From the NCBI GenBank assembly GCA_017525015.1, contig JAFXUK010000003.1, positions 216,968-280,967 of the forward strand: a stretch of DNA of 64,000 nt, read 5' to 3'. Source of the stretch: Bacilli bacterium. Its GTDB lineage: Bacteria; Bacillota; Bacilli; RF39; UBA660. The translations under genes and the position numbers were made by a program. Positions 17,215 through 24,752 of this stretch are shown here, piece by piece (positions within the stretch are counted from its first letter, which is position 1; every line of letters starts with the position of its first letter). The notes below the pieces were generated by a model, which was given only the letters and a program-made list of their open reading frames with translations, had not been told where the DNA came from and did no database searches.

Positions 17215-19242
17215 TTATTCACATCCGGTAATTATTCTATCATATTTTTTATTAAGGTCAAATTTTAGACTTCCTAATTTATCTGTTCTACAAATAAATG
17301 AATTATTAAGATTATCTAATACTTCTCTATTAGGATGTCCATATTTATTTTTTTCTCCAACACTTATTATTGTATATTTAGGATTTATATAATTAATAAA
17401 TTCTTTAGAAGAACTTGTATTACTTCCATGATGACCAGCTTTAAAAATATCTATTTCATCTAAATTAAATTCATTCATAATGTCTTTTTCTTTTACTACT
17501 CCAGCATCTCCCATAAGAAGTATTTTATAATTATTTAATTCTAGATATATTACATTACTATTATCATTTTCATTAGAATAGTCATTTGTATTTAAAAAAT
17601 AAATATTTGTTTTGTTCCAATTTAATTCTTCGATATTTTTATAATATTTTATTTTTTTCTTTTCTAATAATTTTATTAAATCTTTTTCTAAATAATTATA
17701 GTCTCCAATATTAAATATAACTCTTTCTACTTTAATATTATTAATTACATTTTCTGCTTCACCTATATGATCATAATCTCCGTGAGATAGTATCAAATAA
17801 TCTATCTTTTTTATACCTTTCATTTTTAATAATGGATTAATTGTATTATAAAAAATATTATGATCAGTATCACTTCTTTTACCTCCAGTATCAATTAATA
17901 TATTATGATTCTTATTATGAATTAATATTGAGTCTCCTTGCCCTACATCTATTGCTTCTAGATATACTGAATTGTCAAAGATTGGTAATAATAAATGAAT
18001 TAATAATAGTACCGAATAAATAATTATTACTTTTTTATTTTTTGTATAAAGATAGATAAAAACTATTATTAAATAGATTATATAGAAAATTATTGGTATT
18101 TTTTTAAATACTAATTTACCTATAGTAATTTTTGATAAAAACATAGATGTGTTTTCTAAGATACTAGTAAATACATTATAGATTGGTTCTAATGGTCTAA
18201 ATATAAATACTATTAGTGTTAATGGAAAGAGAATAATACTAACATATGGCACAAAGAAAATATTATAAATAATACTTAAAAGATTAAGCTGATAAAAATT
18301 CTTTAGAGTAATTGGACTACTTACTAGAAAAGATAATCCTGATACTTTTAAAAGTGATAATACTTTATTATTTGAATTTAAAAGATTAGAACATTTAAGT
18401 AGTGAAAAACTAATAAGATATGAATATTTAAATCCTATATCATAGATATAATTTGGATTTATTAATAATGCAATTGATAAGATTACTAAAAATAGATTTT
18501 CTTTTTTTATATAAAAATAATAAACATTATTACAAGTAAATAATATATAGAATAATACTCCTCTTAGAATTGATGGAGAAAAGCCTACTAAAAGTAGATA
18601 CATAATTAAGAATAAAATTATTACTTTAAATCTTTGTTCTTCTCTTAAATGTTTTTTTAATAGTTTATCAATTATTGTAGAGAGTAAAGATATATGCATT
18701 CCACTAATTGCGAATAAATGAGAAATACCATTTTCTTGATAGGAACGATAGACATCTTTTTTTATATAAGATTTATCTCCTAATAAAAATGTATTTAAAT
18801 AATTATTGTCTTTTAAATAATCTTTTGTTTTTTGTTTTAGAAAATAAATTATGTTTTTATTCTTTTTTATTCTTTTAATAGATTCTATTTGCATAGTAAA
18901 AAAGATATTATTATGTTTTAAAAATTCTTCATAATTAAATAAGTCTTTTGTTTTATTTTTCTTTGGAGTAGATAATGTACCTATTAGTAATACTTTATCT
19001 CCTAAATTATATTTATTCTTTTCACTTGATTTACATATTACTTTTTCTTTTCCTTTAACAATATACTCTGTATAATCTTCTTTTTCTTTTATACTTATAA
19101 TTATTCCAATTACTTTTGTATCAGTTATTGTATAGAGAGTTTTATGTGGAATACTTAGTCTAATTATTGTGAGTAATAAAACAATAATAAATAATCCATA
19201 AAACAAATAATTACACAGTAATATTTTCCTTAATGTTAGCAT
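17215..19242 (-). CDS. comEC: competence DNA channel ComEC/Rec2
   Basis: 675 residues. N-terminal membrane segment and OB-like DUF4131 region, then the competence domain with ten or so helices (HLFAISGMHISLLS; LVGFSPSILRGVLFYILF), and a C-terminal MBL-like domain (EAIDVGQGDSILIHNKNHNI, LILSHGDYDHIGEAENVI, DIFKAGHHGSNTSSS). It takes single-stranded DNA through the membrane. Its start overlaps comEA by 32 bp. All three canonical domains are present, arguing for function. Confidence 0.95.
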   Translation of the reverse strand: MLTLRKILLCNYLFYGLFIIVLLLTIIRLSIPHKTLYTITDTKVIGIIISIKEKEDYTEYIVKGKEKVICKSSEKNKYNLGDKVLLIGTLSTPKKNKTKDLFNYEEFLKHNNIFFTMQIESIKRIKKNKNIIYFLKQKTKDYLKDNNYLNTFLLGDKSYIKKDVYRSYQENGISHLFAISGMHISLLSTIIDKLLKKHLREEQRFKVIILFLIMYLLLVGFSPSILRGVLFYILFTCNNVYYFYIKKENLFLVILSIALLINPNYIYDIGFKYSYLISFSLLKCSNLLNSNNKVLSLLKVSGLSFLVSSPITLKNFYQLNLLSIIYNIFFVPYVSIILFPLTLIVFIFRPLEPIYNVFTSILENTSMFLSKITIGKLVFKKIPIIFYIIYLIIVFIYLYTKNKKVIIIYSVLLLIHLLLPIFDNSVYLEAIDVGQGDSILIHNKNHNILIDTGGKRSDTDHNIFYNTINPLLKMKGIKKIDYLILSHGDYDHIGEAENVINNIKVERVIFNIGDYNYLEKDLIKLLEKKKIKYYKNIEELNWNKTNIYFLNTNDYSNENDNSNVIYLELNNYKILLMGDAGVVKEKDIMNEFNLDEIDIFKAGHHGSNTSSSKEFINYINPKYTIISVGEKNKYGHPNREVLDNLNNSFICRTDKLGSLKFDLNKKYDRIITGCE

Positions 19243-19906
19243 ATGTTGATTCTCCTATACCTGATACATTTTTAATGTCTTCAATAGTTTTAAATGGACC
19301 ATTTTTTTCACGATAAGAAATAATATCTTTTGCCCTACTTTCACCTATTCCATTAAGAGTCATTAATTCAGAAATAGATGCAGTATTAATATTTACTTTT
19401 CCAGATACTACATTAGTTTGTGAGTTAGAAATGCAAGCATCATTTCTTAGAGAATTATCATCAGGAGATATACATTTATTTTGTAAGTACTCTTCTTGTT
19501 TTTTTGTTTCTTCAAAGTTTTTTACTTGTTCTTTACTATAGATAATTATTACCATTTCATCTATTACTTTTTTACTTAAATTAATTACTGATGTATCAGC
19601 ATTTTCTGTTAGACCCCCTGCTTTATCTATTACGTCTATTACTCTAAAACTAATATCTACTGTGTATGTTCCAGGACTTATTACTTCCCCTTTTATATCA
19701 ACTGATACTTTTTCTTTTACTTCTTCTTTTAGCTTTTTCTTTGTCTCTTTCTTTTCAGTAATTACAATATCTTCTTCATCTTCCTTAAAATAGAAATAAC
19801 TAAAGACAGATACACCTAATAATAAAACAATTATTAATGAAATAATTATCTCTTTTCGATATCGATATTTGAATGTTATAAAACCACCTCCTAATTTATT
19901 ATTCAA
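19211..19906 (-). CDS. comEA: competence DNA receptor ComEA
   Basis: Up to 231 residues. Order: N-terminal membrane helix (EIIISLIIVLLLGVSVFSYFYF), an SLBB domain (VDIKGEVISPGTYTVDISFR..VIDKAGGL) and twin helix-hairpin-helix motifs (LMTLNGIGESRAKDIISYR; FKTIEDIKNVSGIGESTY) that bind DNA. The longest frame opens at a TTG lacking a ribosome binding site and lying in the T-run of the preceding terminator. A perfect GGAGGTGG sits 7 nt before an in-frame ATA (19879-19877), so initiation at ATA is likely; there is no ATG or GTG at that place. Confidence 0.93.
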   Translation of the reverse strand: MNNKLGGGFITFKYRYRKEIIISLIIVLLLGVSVFSYFYFKEDEEDIVITEKKETKKKLKEEVKEKVSVDIKGEVISPGTYTVDISFRVIDVIDKAGGLTENADTSVINLSKKVIDEMVIIIYSKEQVKNFEETKKQEEYLQNKCISPDDNSLRNDACISNSQTNVVSGKVNINTASISELMTLNGIGESRAKDIISYREKNGPFKTIEDIKNVSGIGESTYANIKENITV

Positions 19907-19910
19907 AAAA

Positions 19911-19931
19911 AAAGAGACTTTTCGCCTCTTT
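19911..19931 (-). terminator. terminator after the DHH phosphoesterase gene
   Basis: AAAGAG-G-CGAAAAG-T-CTCTTT then nine Ts on the minus strand, only about 15 bp ahead of the comEA ribosome binding site. Confidence 0.75.
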
Positions 19932-19933
19932 TA

Positions 19934-21016
19934 TTATATTTTTTTTATTTGTTTTAATTTTATTATCTTTGGTTCATCAAATATATTTTCTTCATCTGAT
20001 AGACCACAAACTATTTTTTGCATTAACTCTTCTTCAACTTTAAAGATATCATCTATTTCTATTCTTCCACCTGCAGCTTGAGGATTACCTCCTCCACCGA
20101 TTGCTTCCATAATATTTCCAACATCTACTTTTTTATTACTTCTGGCAGATACATGAACTACTCCAGGCTCGACAAATCCTAAAGCAAATGATGCATCAAT
20201 TCCATTAAATTTCATCATACGATCTGCTGCTTTTGCTAAATCTTCTTTTAAATATATTTGATCTGGCATATTTCTATTAATAGTAAATGATACTTGTATT
20301 GGTGCAAGTAAAGAGTCACTGTACTTTTTAATAATTGTACCATTAATAATTAAATTACTAATACGGCAGAAACTTTCAAACTCTTCTAAGAAAAGATTAT
20401 TAACATAATCAGTATCTGCACCATGCTTTATTAGTTTTTCTGCAATTTCATGAGTTTTATCTGTAGTATTAATTTTAAATCTTTTAGTATCTAAACTAAT
20501 TCCTGCGAGTAAGTAATTAGCTACATCTTGATCAATTGGTTTTCTAGAATATAAAAGTACTCTTGAAACTATTTCACTTGCACTTGATGCATCTAATGAA
20601 ATATATCTATCTTCTACAGGAATTGATGTTTCATCTTCTTGATGATGATCTATTACAATAATATTCCAAAACTTATCTAAATCATCTTTAACTGAAATCA
20701 TAGGTTGTTTATTAACATCAGTTACAATTAATAATGATTTATCACTTACTAAATTTAAGAATGTATCTCTGTGAATAATATTAAATTTTCCTTTTGCTTG
20801 ATCAATTACTTTTTTTACTCCGGGCTCTATTTTTAATTCATTATCATCTACAATTATAAAAGCATCTTTTCCTAATGAATCTACAAAAGAAGCTAATCCT
20901 ATTGCAGAACCTATTGAATCAAAATCAGGTCCATTATGTCCTACTATAAATACATTATCACAGTAATCTATCTGTTCTTCTAAGGCTGTTTTTAATTCTC
21001 TTATATCATCTAACAT
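19934..21016 (-). CDS. stand-alone DHH-DHHA1 phosphoesterase, GdpP-like
   Basis: 360 residues. DHH domain: FIVGHNGPDFDSIGSAIGL (metal Asp residues) and IVIDHHQED, then SASEIVSRVLLY and LLAGISLDTKRF, which align with the catalytic part of the c-di-AMP phosphodiesterase GdpP. DHHA1 domain: VHVSARSNKKVDVGNIMEAIGGGG. The membrane, PAS and GGDEF parts of full GdpP are absent, so it is closer in layout to DhhP/Pde2-type or NrnA enzymes. The last motif reads GGGGN instead of the usual GGGGH. Probable c-di-AMP/pApA or nanoRNA phosphodiesterase. Confidence 0.85.
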   Translation of the reverse strand: MLDDIRELKTALEEQIDYCDNVFIVGHNGPDFDSIGSAIGLASFVDSLGKDAFIIVDDNELKIEPGVKKVIDQAKGKFNIIHRDTFLNLVSDKSLLIVTDVNKQPMISVKDDLDKFWNIIVIDHHQEDETSIPVEDRYISLDASSASEIVSRVLLYSRKPIDQDVANYLLAGISLDTKRFKINTTDKTHEIAEKLIKHGADTDYVNNLFLEEFESFCRISNLIINGTIIKKYSDSLLAPIQVSFTINRNMPDQIYLKEDLAKAADRMMKFNGIDASFALGFVEPGVVHVSARSNKKVDVGNIMEAIGGGGNPQAAGGRIEIDDIFKVEEELMQKIVCGLSDEENIFDEPKIIKLKQIKKI

Positions 21017-21083
21017 AAGGTATCACCTTTTTTCTTTTGCGATTTATATTAACATATCTTATTATTTTTTTCAACAAACAAAG

Positions 21084-21108
21084 AAATTAGAACTCATCGT
21101 TCTAATTT
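21084..21108 (-). terminator. terminator of the ftsW-phospholipase C-like pair
   Basis: AAATTAGAAC - GATGA - GTTCTAATTT followed by CTTTGTTTG on the minus strand; overlaps the stop codon. Confidence 0.75.
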
Positions 21109-21681
21109 TTTACTTATTTCATCATAAACTTTTTCATCTAATTCTTTTAATATTTCTTCTGTTAAGTACTTACATTTATCTGTGTTTTTCCAAGAATTAA
21201 TCTCTTTATCTTTCCATCTTAATAATTCTTTTTTAGAAATATTTAAAATGTCATAAGACTCATTATTACTCTTTAGTATTTCTTTTATAGTATCTAAATC
21301 AGTATCATAATAATTATCCATATCTTTTCTCATTGCTTCATGAGATTTTTCTAAAGGTATTTCTTTTACTATTTCATCTCTAATAGGTATGTAAAAGAAA
21401 TCATCATATACTATATCAGTAATTACATGAATGTAATAACCTAAAAGAAAATCTTCTGGATAATACTTTTTTTCCATATCATAAAACTTAGTTATTTCTT
21501 CTCTCCACTCATCATAATCTTTTCTTCTTTGATGAGCCATCCATCTTTCTTCTTTAGGAGCAAAGCCATCTACATTAGGAGAGTCTGGAGCAAGTAAACC
21601 TAAATAATAATCATATGAATTCTTGCCTATTTTTTTACCAATATAATTTCCTACTCTTTCATGGATTTTTACATTTGGCAT
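21094..21681 (-). CDS. zinc-dependent phospholipase C-like protein
   Basis: 195 residues. The spacing of histidines and Asp (KIHERVGNYIGKKIG; LLAPDSPNVDGF; AHQRRKDYDEW; LGYYIHVITDIVYDDFF) follows the zinc-dependent phospholipase C-like family that occurs widely in Firmicutes as small soluble proteins. No signal peptide, so it would be cytoplasmic and its substrate is unknown. It starts right after ftsW with stop and start overlapping closely. Confidence 0.7.
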   Translation of the reverse strand: MPNVKIHERVGNYIGKKIGKNSYDYYLGLLAPDSPNVDGFAPKEERWMAHQRRKDYDEWREEITKFYDMEKKYYPEDFLLGYYIHVITDIVYDDFFYIPIRDEIVKEIPLEKSHEAMRKDMDNYYDTDLDTIKEILKSNNESYDILNISKKELLRWKDKEINSWKNTDKCKYLTEEILKELDEKVYDEISKKLER

Positions 21682-21685
21682 ATTA

Positions 21686-22819
21686 TCAACTCTTTTCTTT
21701 TAAAAGACCATTTTCAATACTTACTCTTTGTACTATTGTAAGAGCAGCAACAAGACAGATTGTGAAACTTCCTCCATAACTCATAAATGGTAGAGGTACA
21801 CCTGTCATTGGGATTAATCCCATAATACCTAATAAGTTTACTGCTATATGTAAGAAGATATAAGCTGCTACTCCATAACAAAGAATTGCTCCTTTATTAG
21901 TTGGAGATCTTCTTCCTATTACTAATATTCTATATAGAATATAAAAATACATTAATAATATTATTACTCCTGTTACTACACCTAACTCTTCTACAATAAT
22001 TGCGAAAATAAAGTCTGTGTATGGTTCTGGAAGATATAAATATTTTTGAGTAGAATTTCCTAAACCTACTCCTGTTAATCCACCATTATTCATGGCAATA
22101 TAACAGTTACATACTTGATTACCATCTTCTAAGATTCTATCACAAGGATTAGCTATATTAAATCTTTCCATTTGACGGTCTCTTAAAACACTTTTACCCA
22201 TTCCAAATATAGCAAATAATCCTAATATGAAAATTGCTAAAGCAATAAATACTACTTTATATTTTATTTCTTTTGACATTGGAACAGCTAAGAATATAAG
22301 TCCTACAATACATGAATATATTATGGCAGTACCTAAGTCTGGTTGAATTACAATTAATGCCGCAATACCAATACAGATACCTATTGGATATAAACATTTT
22401 AACCAACCATTTAATTTATTTTTGTTTACTTCATAATATTGTGCTAAAAATACTATTGATATTACTTTTATAAACTCAGATGGTTGAATTGTAATTGGTC
22501 CTAGTTCAAACCAGCTTATGGCATCATTTTTAGCACTACCATAAACTAGTAATGTAACTAAAGCTACTATATTAATAATCATCAATAAATGGGATGTTTT
22601 ACCATAGACATTTGTATTAAAAGTTATCATTACAAAGAAGAGTAATACACCTGCTCCTAAGAAGATAGCTTGTCTAAAGAAATAATTATAAGGGCTTACT
22701 GCTTTGGTCATATATGCGGTTACATTAGACGCAGAAAAAACCATAACCAAACCGATTATGAAAAGAATTAAAGTTATTATTAATAAAGGTTTATCAAGAT
22801 ATTTTAATTTCTTTATCAT
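21686..22819 (-). CDS. SEDS glycosyltransferase FtsW/RodA/SpoVE family
   Basis: 377 residues with about ten membrane helices. Signature stretches: LDKPLLIITLILFIIGLVMVFSAS, QPSEFIKVISIVFLAQYY, QPDLGTAIIYSCIVGLIFL, LPEPYTDFIFAIIVEELG and PLPFMSYGGSFT. SEDS proteins polymerise peptidoglycan glycan strands with a partner transpeptidase. VFSASNVTAY and the TDFIFAIIVEE motif favour FtsW/SpoVE over RodA, but no neighbour settles which. A GGGAG Shine-Dalgarno precedes the ATG. Confidence 0.92.
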   Translation of the reverse strand: MIKKLKYLDKPLLIITLILFIIGLVMVFSASNVTAYMTKAVSPYNYFFRQAIFLGAGVLLFFVMITFNTNVYGKTSHLLMIINIVALVTLLVYGSAKNDAISWFELGPITIQPSEFIKVISIVFLAQYYEVNKNKLNGWLKCLYPIGICIGIAALIVIQPDLGTAIIYSCIVGLIFLAVPMSKEIKYKVVFIALAIFILGLFAIFGMGKSVLRDRQMERFNIANPCDRILEDGNQVCNCYIAMNNGGLTGVGLGNSTQKYLYLPEPYTDFIFAIIVEELGVVTGVIILLMYFYILYRILVIGRRSPTNKGAILCYGVAAYIFLHIAVNLLGIMGLIPMTGVPLPFMSYGGSFTICLVAALTIVQRVSIENGLLKEKS

Positions 22820-22937
22820 AACAATCTCCCTTCTATAATAAATATATCATAAGTTTTGAATTAGACCCAAAGAAATACGTACGTTTTACTCACAGATAAT
22901 GTAAAGTAGCATAGCATATTAGTAAAGGAGGAAGAAT

Positions 22938-23081
22938 ATGTATTACTATGGAAATGGACAAGGATGTTGTCCAAGCCAAACTTCCTATTATTACCCTACT
23001 AATTCTAATAATCATTATGCTATTGTTTTAGTATTATTTATTTTACTTGTTATTATATTAGGATGTAGAGTTAATAATTAA
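22938..23081 (+). CDS. YjcZ-like tiny membrane protein
   Basis: 47 residues, with AAAGGAGG 6 nt upstream of the ATG. An N-terminal Tyr/Gly/Asn/Cys-rich part (MYYYGNGQGCCPSQ) is followed by one membrane span AIVLVLFILLVIILGCR, matching the YjcZ/tiny-TM Bacillus family (Gly-Tyr head, VLFILLII-GC). Members are small sporulation-associated proteins. An upstream CATAGCATA at 22910-22918 resembles a mother-cell sigma -10 box. It has its own terminator and stands alone between ftsW (divergent) and the HExxH gene. Confidence 0.75.
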   Translation: MYYYGNGQGCCPSQTSYYYPTNSNNHYAIVLVLFILLVIILGCRVNN

Positions 23082-23101
23082 AAGAACGAATTTCGTTCTT
23101 T
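23081..23101 (+). terminator. terminator of the YjcZ-like gene
   Basis: AAAGAACG - AATTT - CGTTCTTT then TTATTTTTA on the plus strand, directly after the stop codon. Confidence 0.8.
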
Positions 23102-23144
23102 TTATTTTTATAAAAATAGTATATAATATGCATCAGGTGGTTTT

Positions 23145-24116
23145 ATGGTCGAATATTATAATCTAGCTATACAAACTGTTTCTAAAAAAGTTGATGAGAA
23201 ACATCCAATGTATCCTTTTATGGTATCTGCATTGTATGGATTATTATCAAAATATGAAGGATATGAAAGTGTTATTATTCCTTTATTTAGAAAGACTGAT
23301 ATTATCTTTGAAAAAGGATATGTACAAGATATATTAAAAAAATATAATCTTGGAGAAGATTTAGTAGATTTTGTTCATGATGATGGATCTAATAAAAGTT
23401 CTACTCATGGAGTATCAAATCAAGGACATTCTTTTATAACTGATGAAGAAGGAAAAGTTCACTATTTAAAAGAAAGACCATTTCTTGCTTGTAGTATTAG
23501 TAATACTAATATGAGTATGTTACTTAATACTTTTTGTCATGAAATGGGTCATTTAATTAAAGGTGAAGTAAATGGATTCTATCATACTAAAGAAGATGGT
23601 AATGATATTTATGTAATTAGAAATGGATTATCACATTATGTTTATAATTATCAAGAAGATTATACAAAACTATTATTTACTCAGTCTGCGGCAATACTAG
23701 ATGAGGCCATAAACTGTATTCAAACTACTGATGTAATGAAAGAGATATTAAGCTTAAAAGATATTACAAATGATAAAAGAATATTAGAATTCTTAAACGG
23801 ATTAGATTCTTCTTATTTATTAGAAGATCATGGATATGAAGATATATGTATCTTAGTTAGAGAATTTTGGAGACATCCTACTTATCGAGATTCTATTGAA
23901 GATAATATTGTAGTTGGTAATGTTGACCAAATAGTAAATGATTTTGATTCAATATTAGGAGAAGGTTCTTTTGAACAAGTATCATTAATACTAGATAAGA
24001 TATATCATTTACCTGAAGATGCATCAGAAGATGAATTTAATAATCTAATAGATAATTTTGTTAAGTATTCAAAAGAATACAGAGAAAGAGTAAAAGATGT
24101 TGAAAAAAGAAGATAG
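23145..24116 (+). CDS. putative HExxH metalloprotease of unknown family
   Basis: 323 residues, cytoplasmic (no signal or membrane segment). FCHEMGHLIKGEV (about 135-147) is an HExxH zinc motif, and about 55 residues later AILDEAINCIQ offers a Glu that could be the third ligand, as in gluzincins. The N-terminus (YPFMVSALYGLLSKYEGYE) and C-terminus are helical. CAGGTGG lies 4 nt before the ATG. I cannot name the family. It lies 55 bp upstream of def on the same strand. Confidence 0.7.
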   Translation: MVEYYNLAIQTVSKKVDEKHPMYPFMVSALYGLLSKYEGYESVIIPLFRKTDIIFEKGYVQDILKKYNLGEDLVDFVHDDGSNKSSTHGVSNQGHSFITDEEGKVHYLKERPFLACSISNTNMSMLLNTFCHEMGHLIKGEVNGFYHTKEDGNDIYVIRNGLSHYVYNYQEDYTKLLFTQSAAILDEAINCIQTTDVMKEILSLKDITNDKRILEFLNGLDSSYLLEDHGYEDICILVREFWRHPTYRDSIEDNIVVGNVDQIVNDFDSILGEGSFEQVSLILDKIYHLPEDASEDEFNNLIDNFVKYSKEYRERVKDVEKRR

Positions 24117-24180
24117 ATTATTTCTTTTACTTTTCAAAACACTTATAATTTGATAAAATATTGGTATTGAGGTGGTATGC

Positions 24181-24744
24181 GTGTTATTAACTAGCGATAT
24201 ATTAGATGAAAAGGATCCTATACTACGTACTGTTAGTGAGGAAGTTACTTTTCCACTTACAAAAGAAGATAAAGAAACAATGAATACTATGATTGAGTAT
24301 TTAAGAAATAGTCAAATTCCTAAAATTTCAGAAGAATATAATTTAAGACCTGGATGGGGAATGTCTGCAATACAACTTGGAGTTCCAAAAAGATACTTTG
24401 TAGTTGTATCAGAACTTACTGGTCCTGATGATGAGAAAAAAGAATTTGAAACTTATGTAATGATCAATCCTAGAATTATTAGTAACTCTGTTGAACAAAT
24501 ATATGTTGATGAAGGAGAAGGATGTCTTTCAGTAAATAGACCTGTTGAAGGTATTGTTCCAAGATATGCTAGAGTTACAATGGAAGCATATGACATGGAA
24601 GGTAGAAAAATACATGTTAGAGCTAGAGAAGATTTAGCAATTTGTTTCCAACATGAATTAGATCATTTAAATGGTATATTATTTGTAGATCATATTGATC
24701 CAAAAAATCCGTACAAAGGAAAAGACCAGATGCGAGGCATCTAG
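24181..24744 (+). CDS. def: peptide deformylase
   Basis: About 187 residues. All three catalytic motifs are present: GWGMSAIQLGVP (GxGxAAxQ, with Ser for the first Ala), EGCLSV and HELDHLNGILF. The protein removes formyl from N-terminal Met. The DPILRTVSEEV N-terminus is typical of type 2 enzymes. The start is set at GTG 24181, 5 nt after GAGGTGG; the longest frame begins at a GTG inside that ribosome binding site, and a nearby ATG is out of frame. Confidence 0.95.
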   Translation: MLLTSDILDEKDPILRTVSEEVTFPLTKEDKETMNTMIEYLRNSQIPKISEEYNLRPGWGMSAIQLGVPKRYFVVVSELTGPDDEKKEFETYVMINPRIISNSVEQIYVDEGEGCLSVNRPVEGIVPRYARVTMEAYDMEGRKIHVRAREDLAICFQHELDHLNGILFVDHIDPKNPYKGKDQMRGI

Positions 24745-24749
24745 TCTTT
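24721..24749. terminator. bidirectional terminator between def and smc
   Basis: AAAGAC-c-AGATG - cgagg - CATCT-a-GTCTTT flanked by T8 on the plus side and by A-rich sequence on the other; overlaps the def stop codon. Confidence 0.8.
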
Positions 24750-24752
24750 TTT

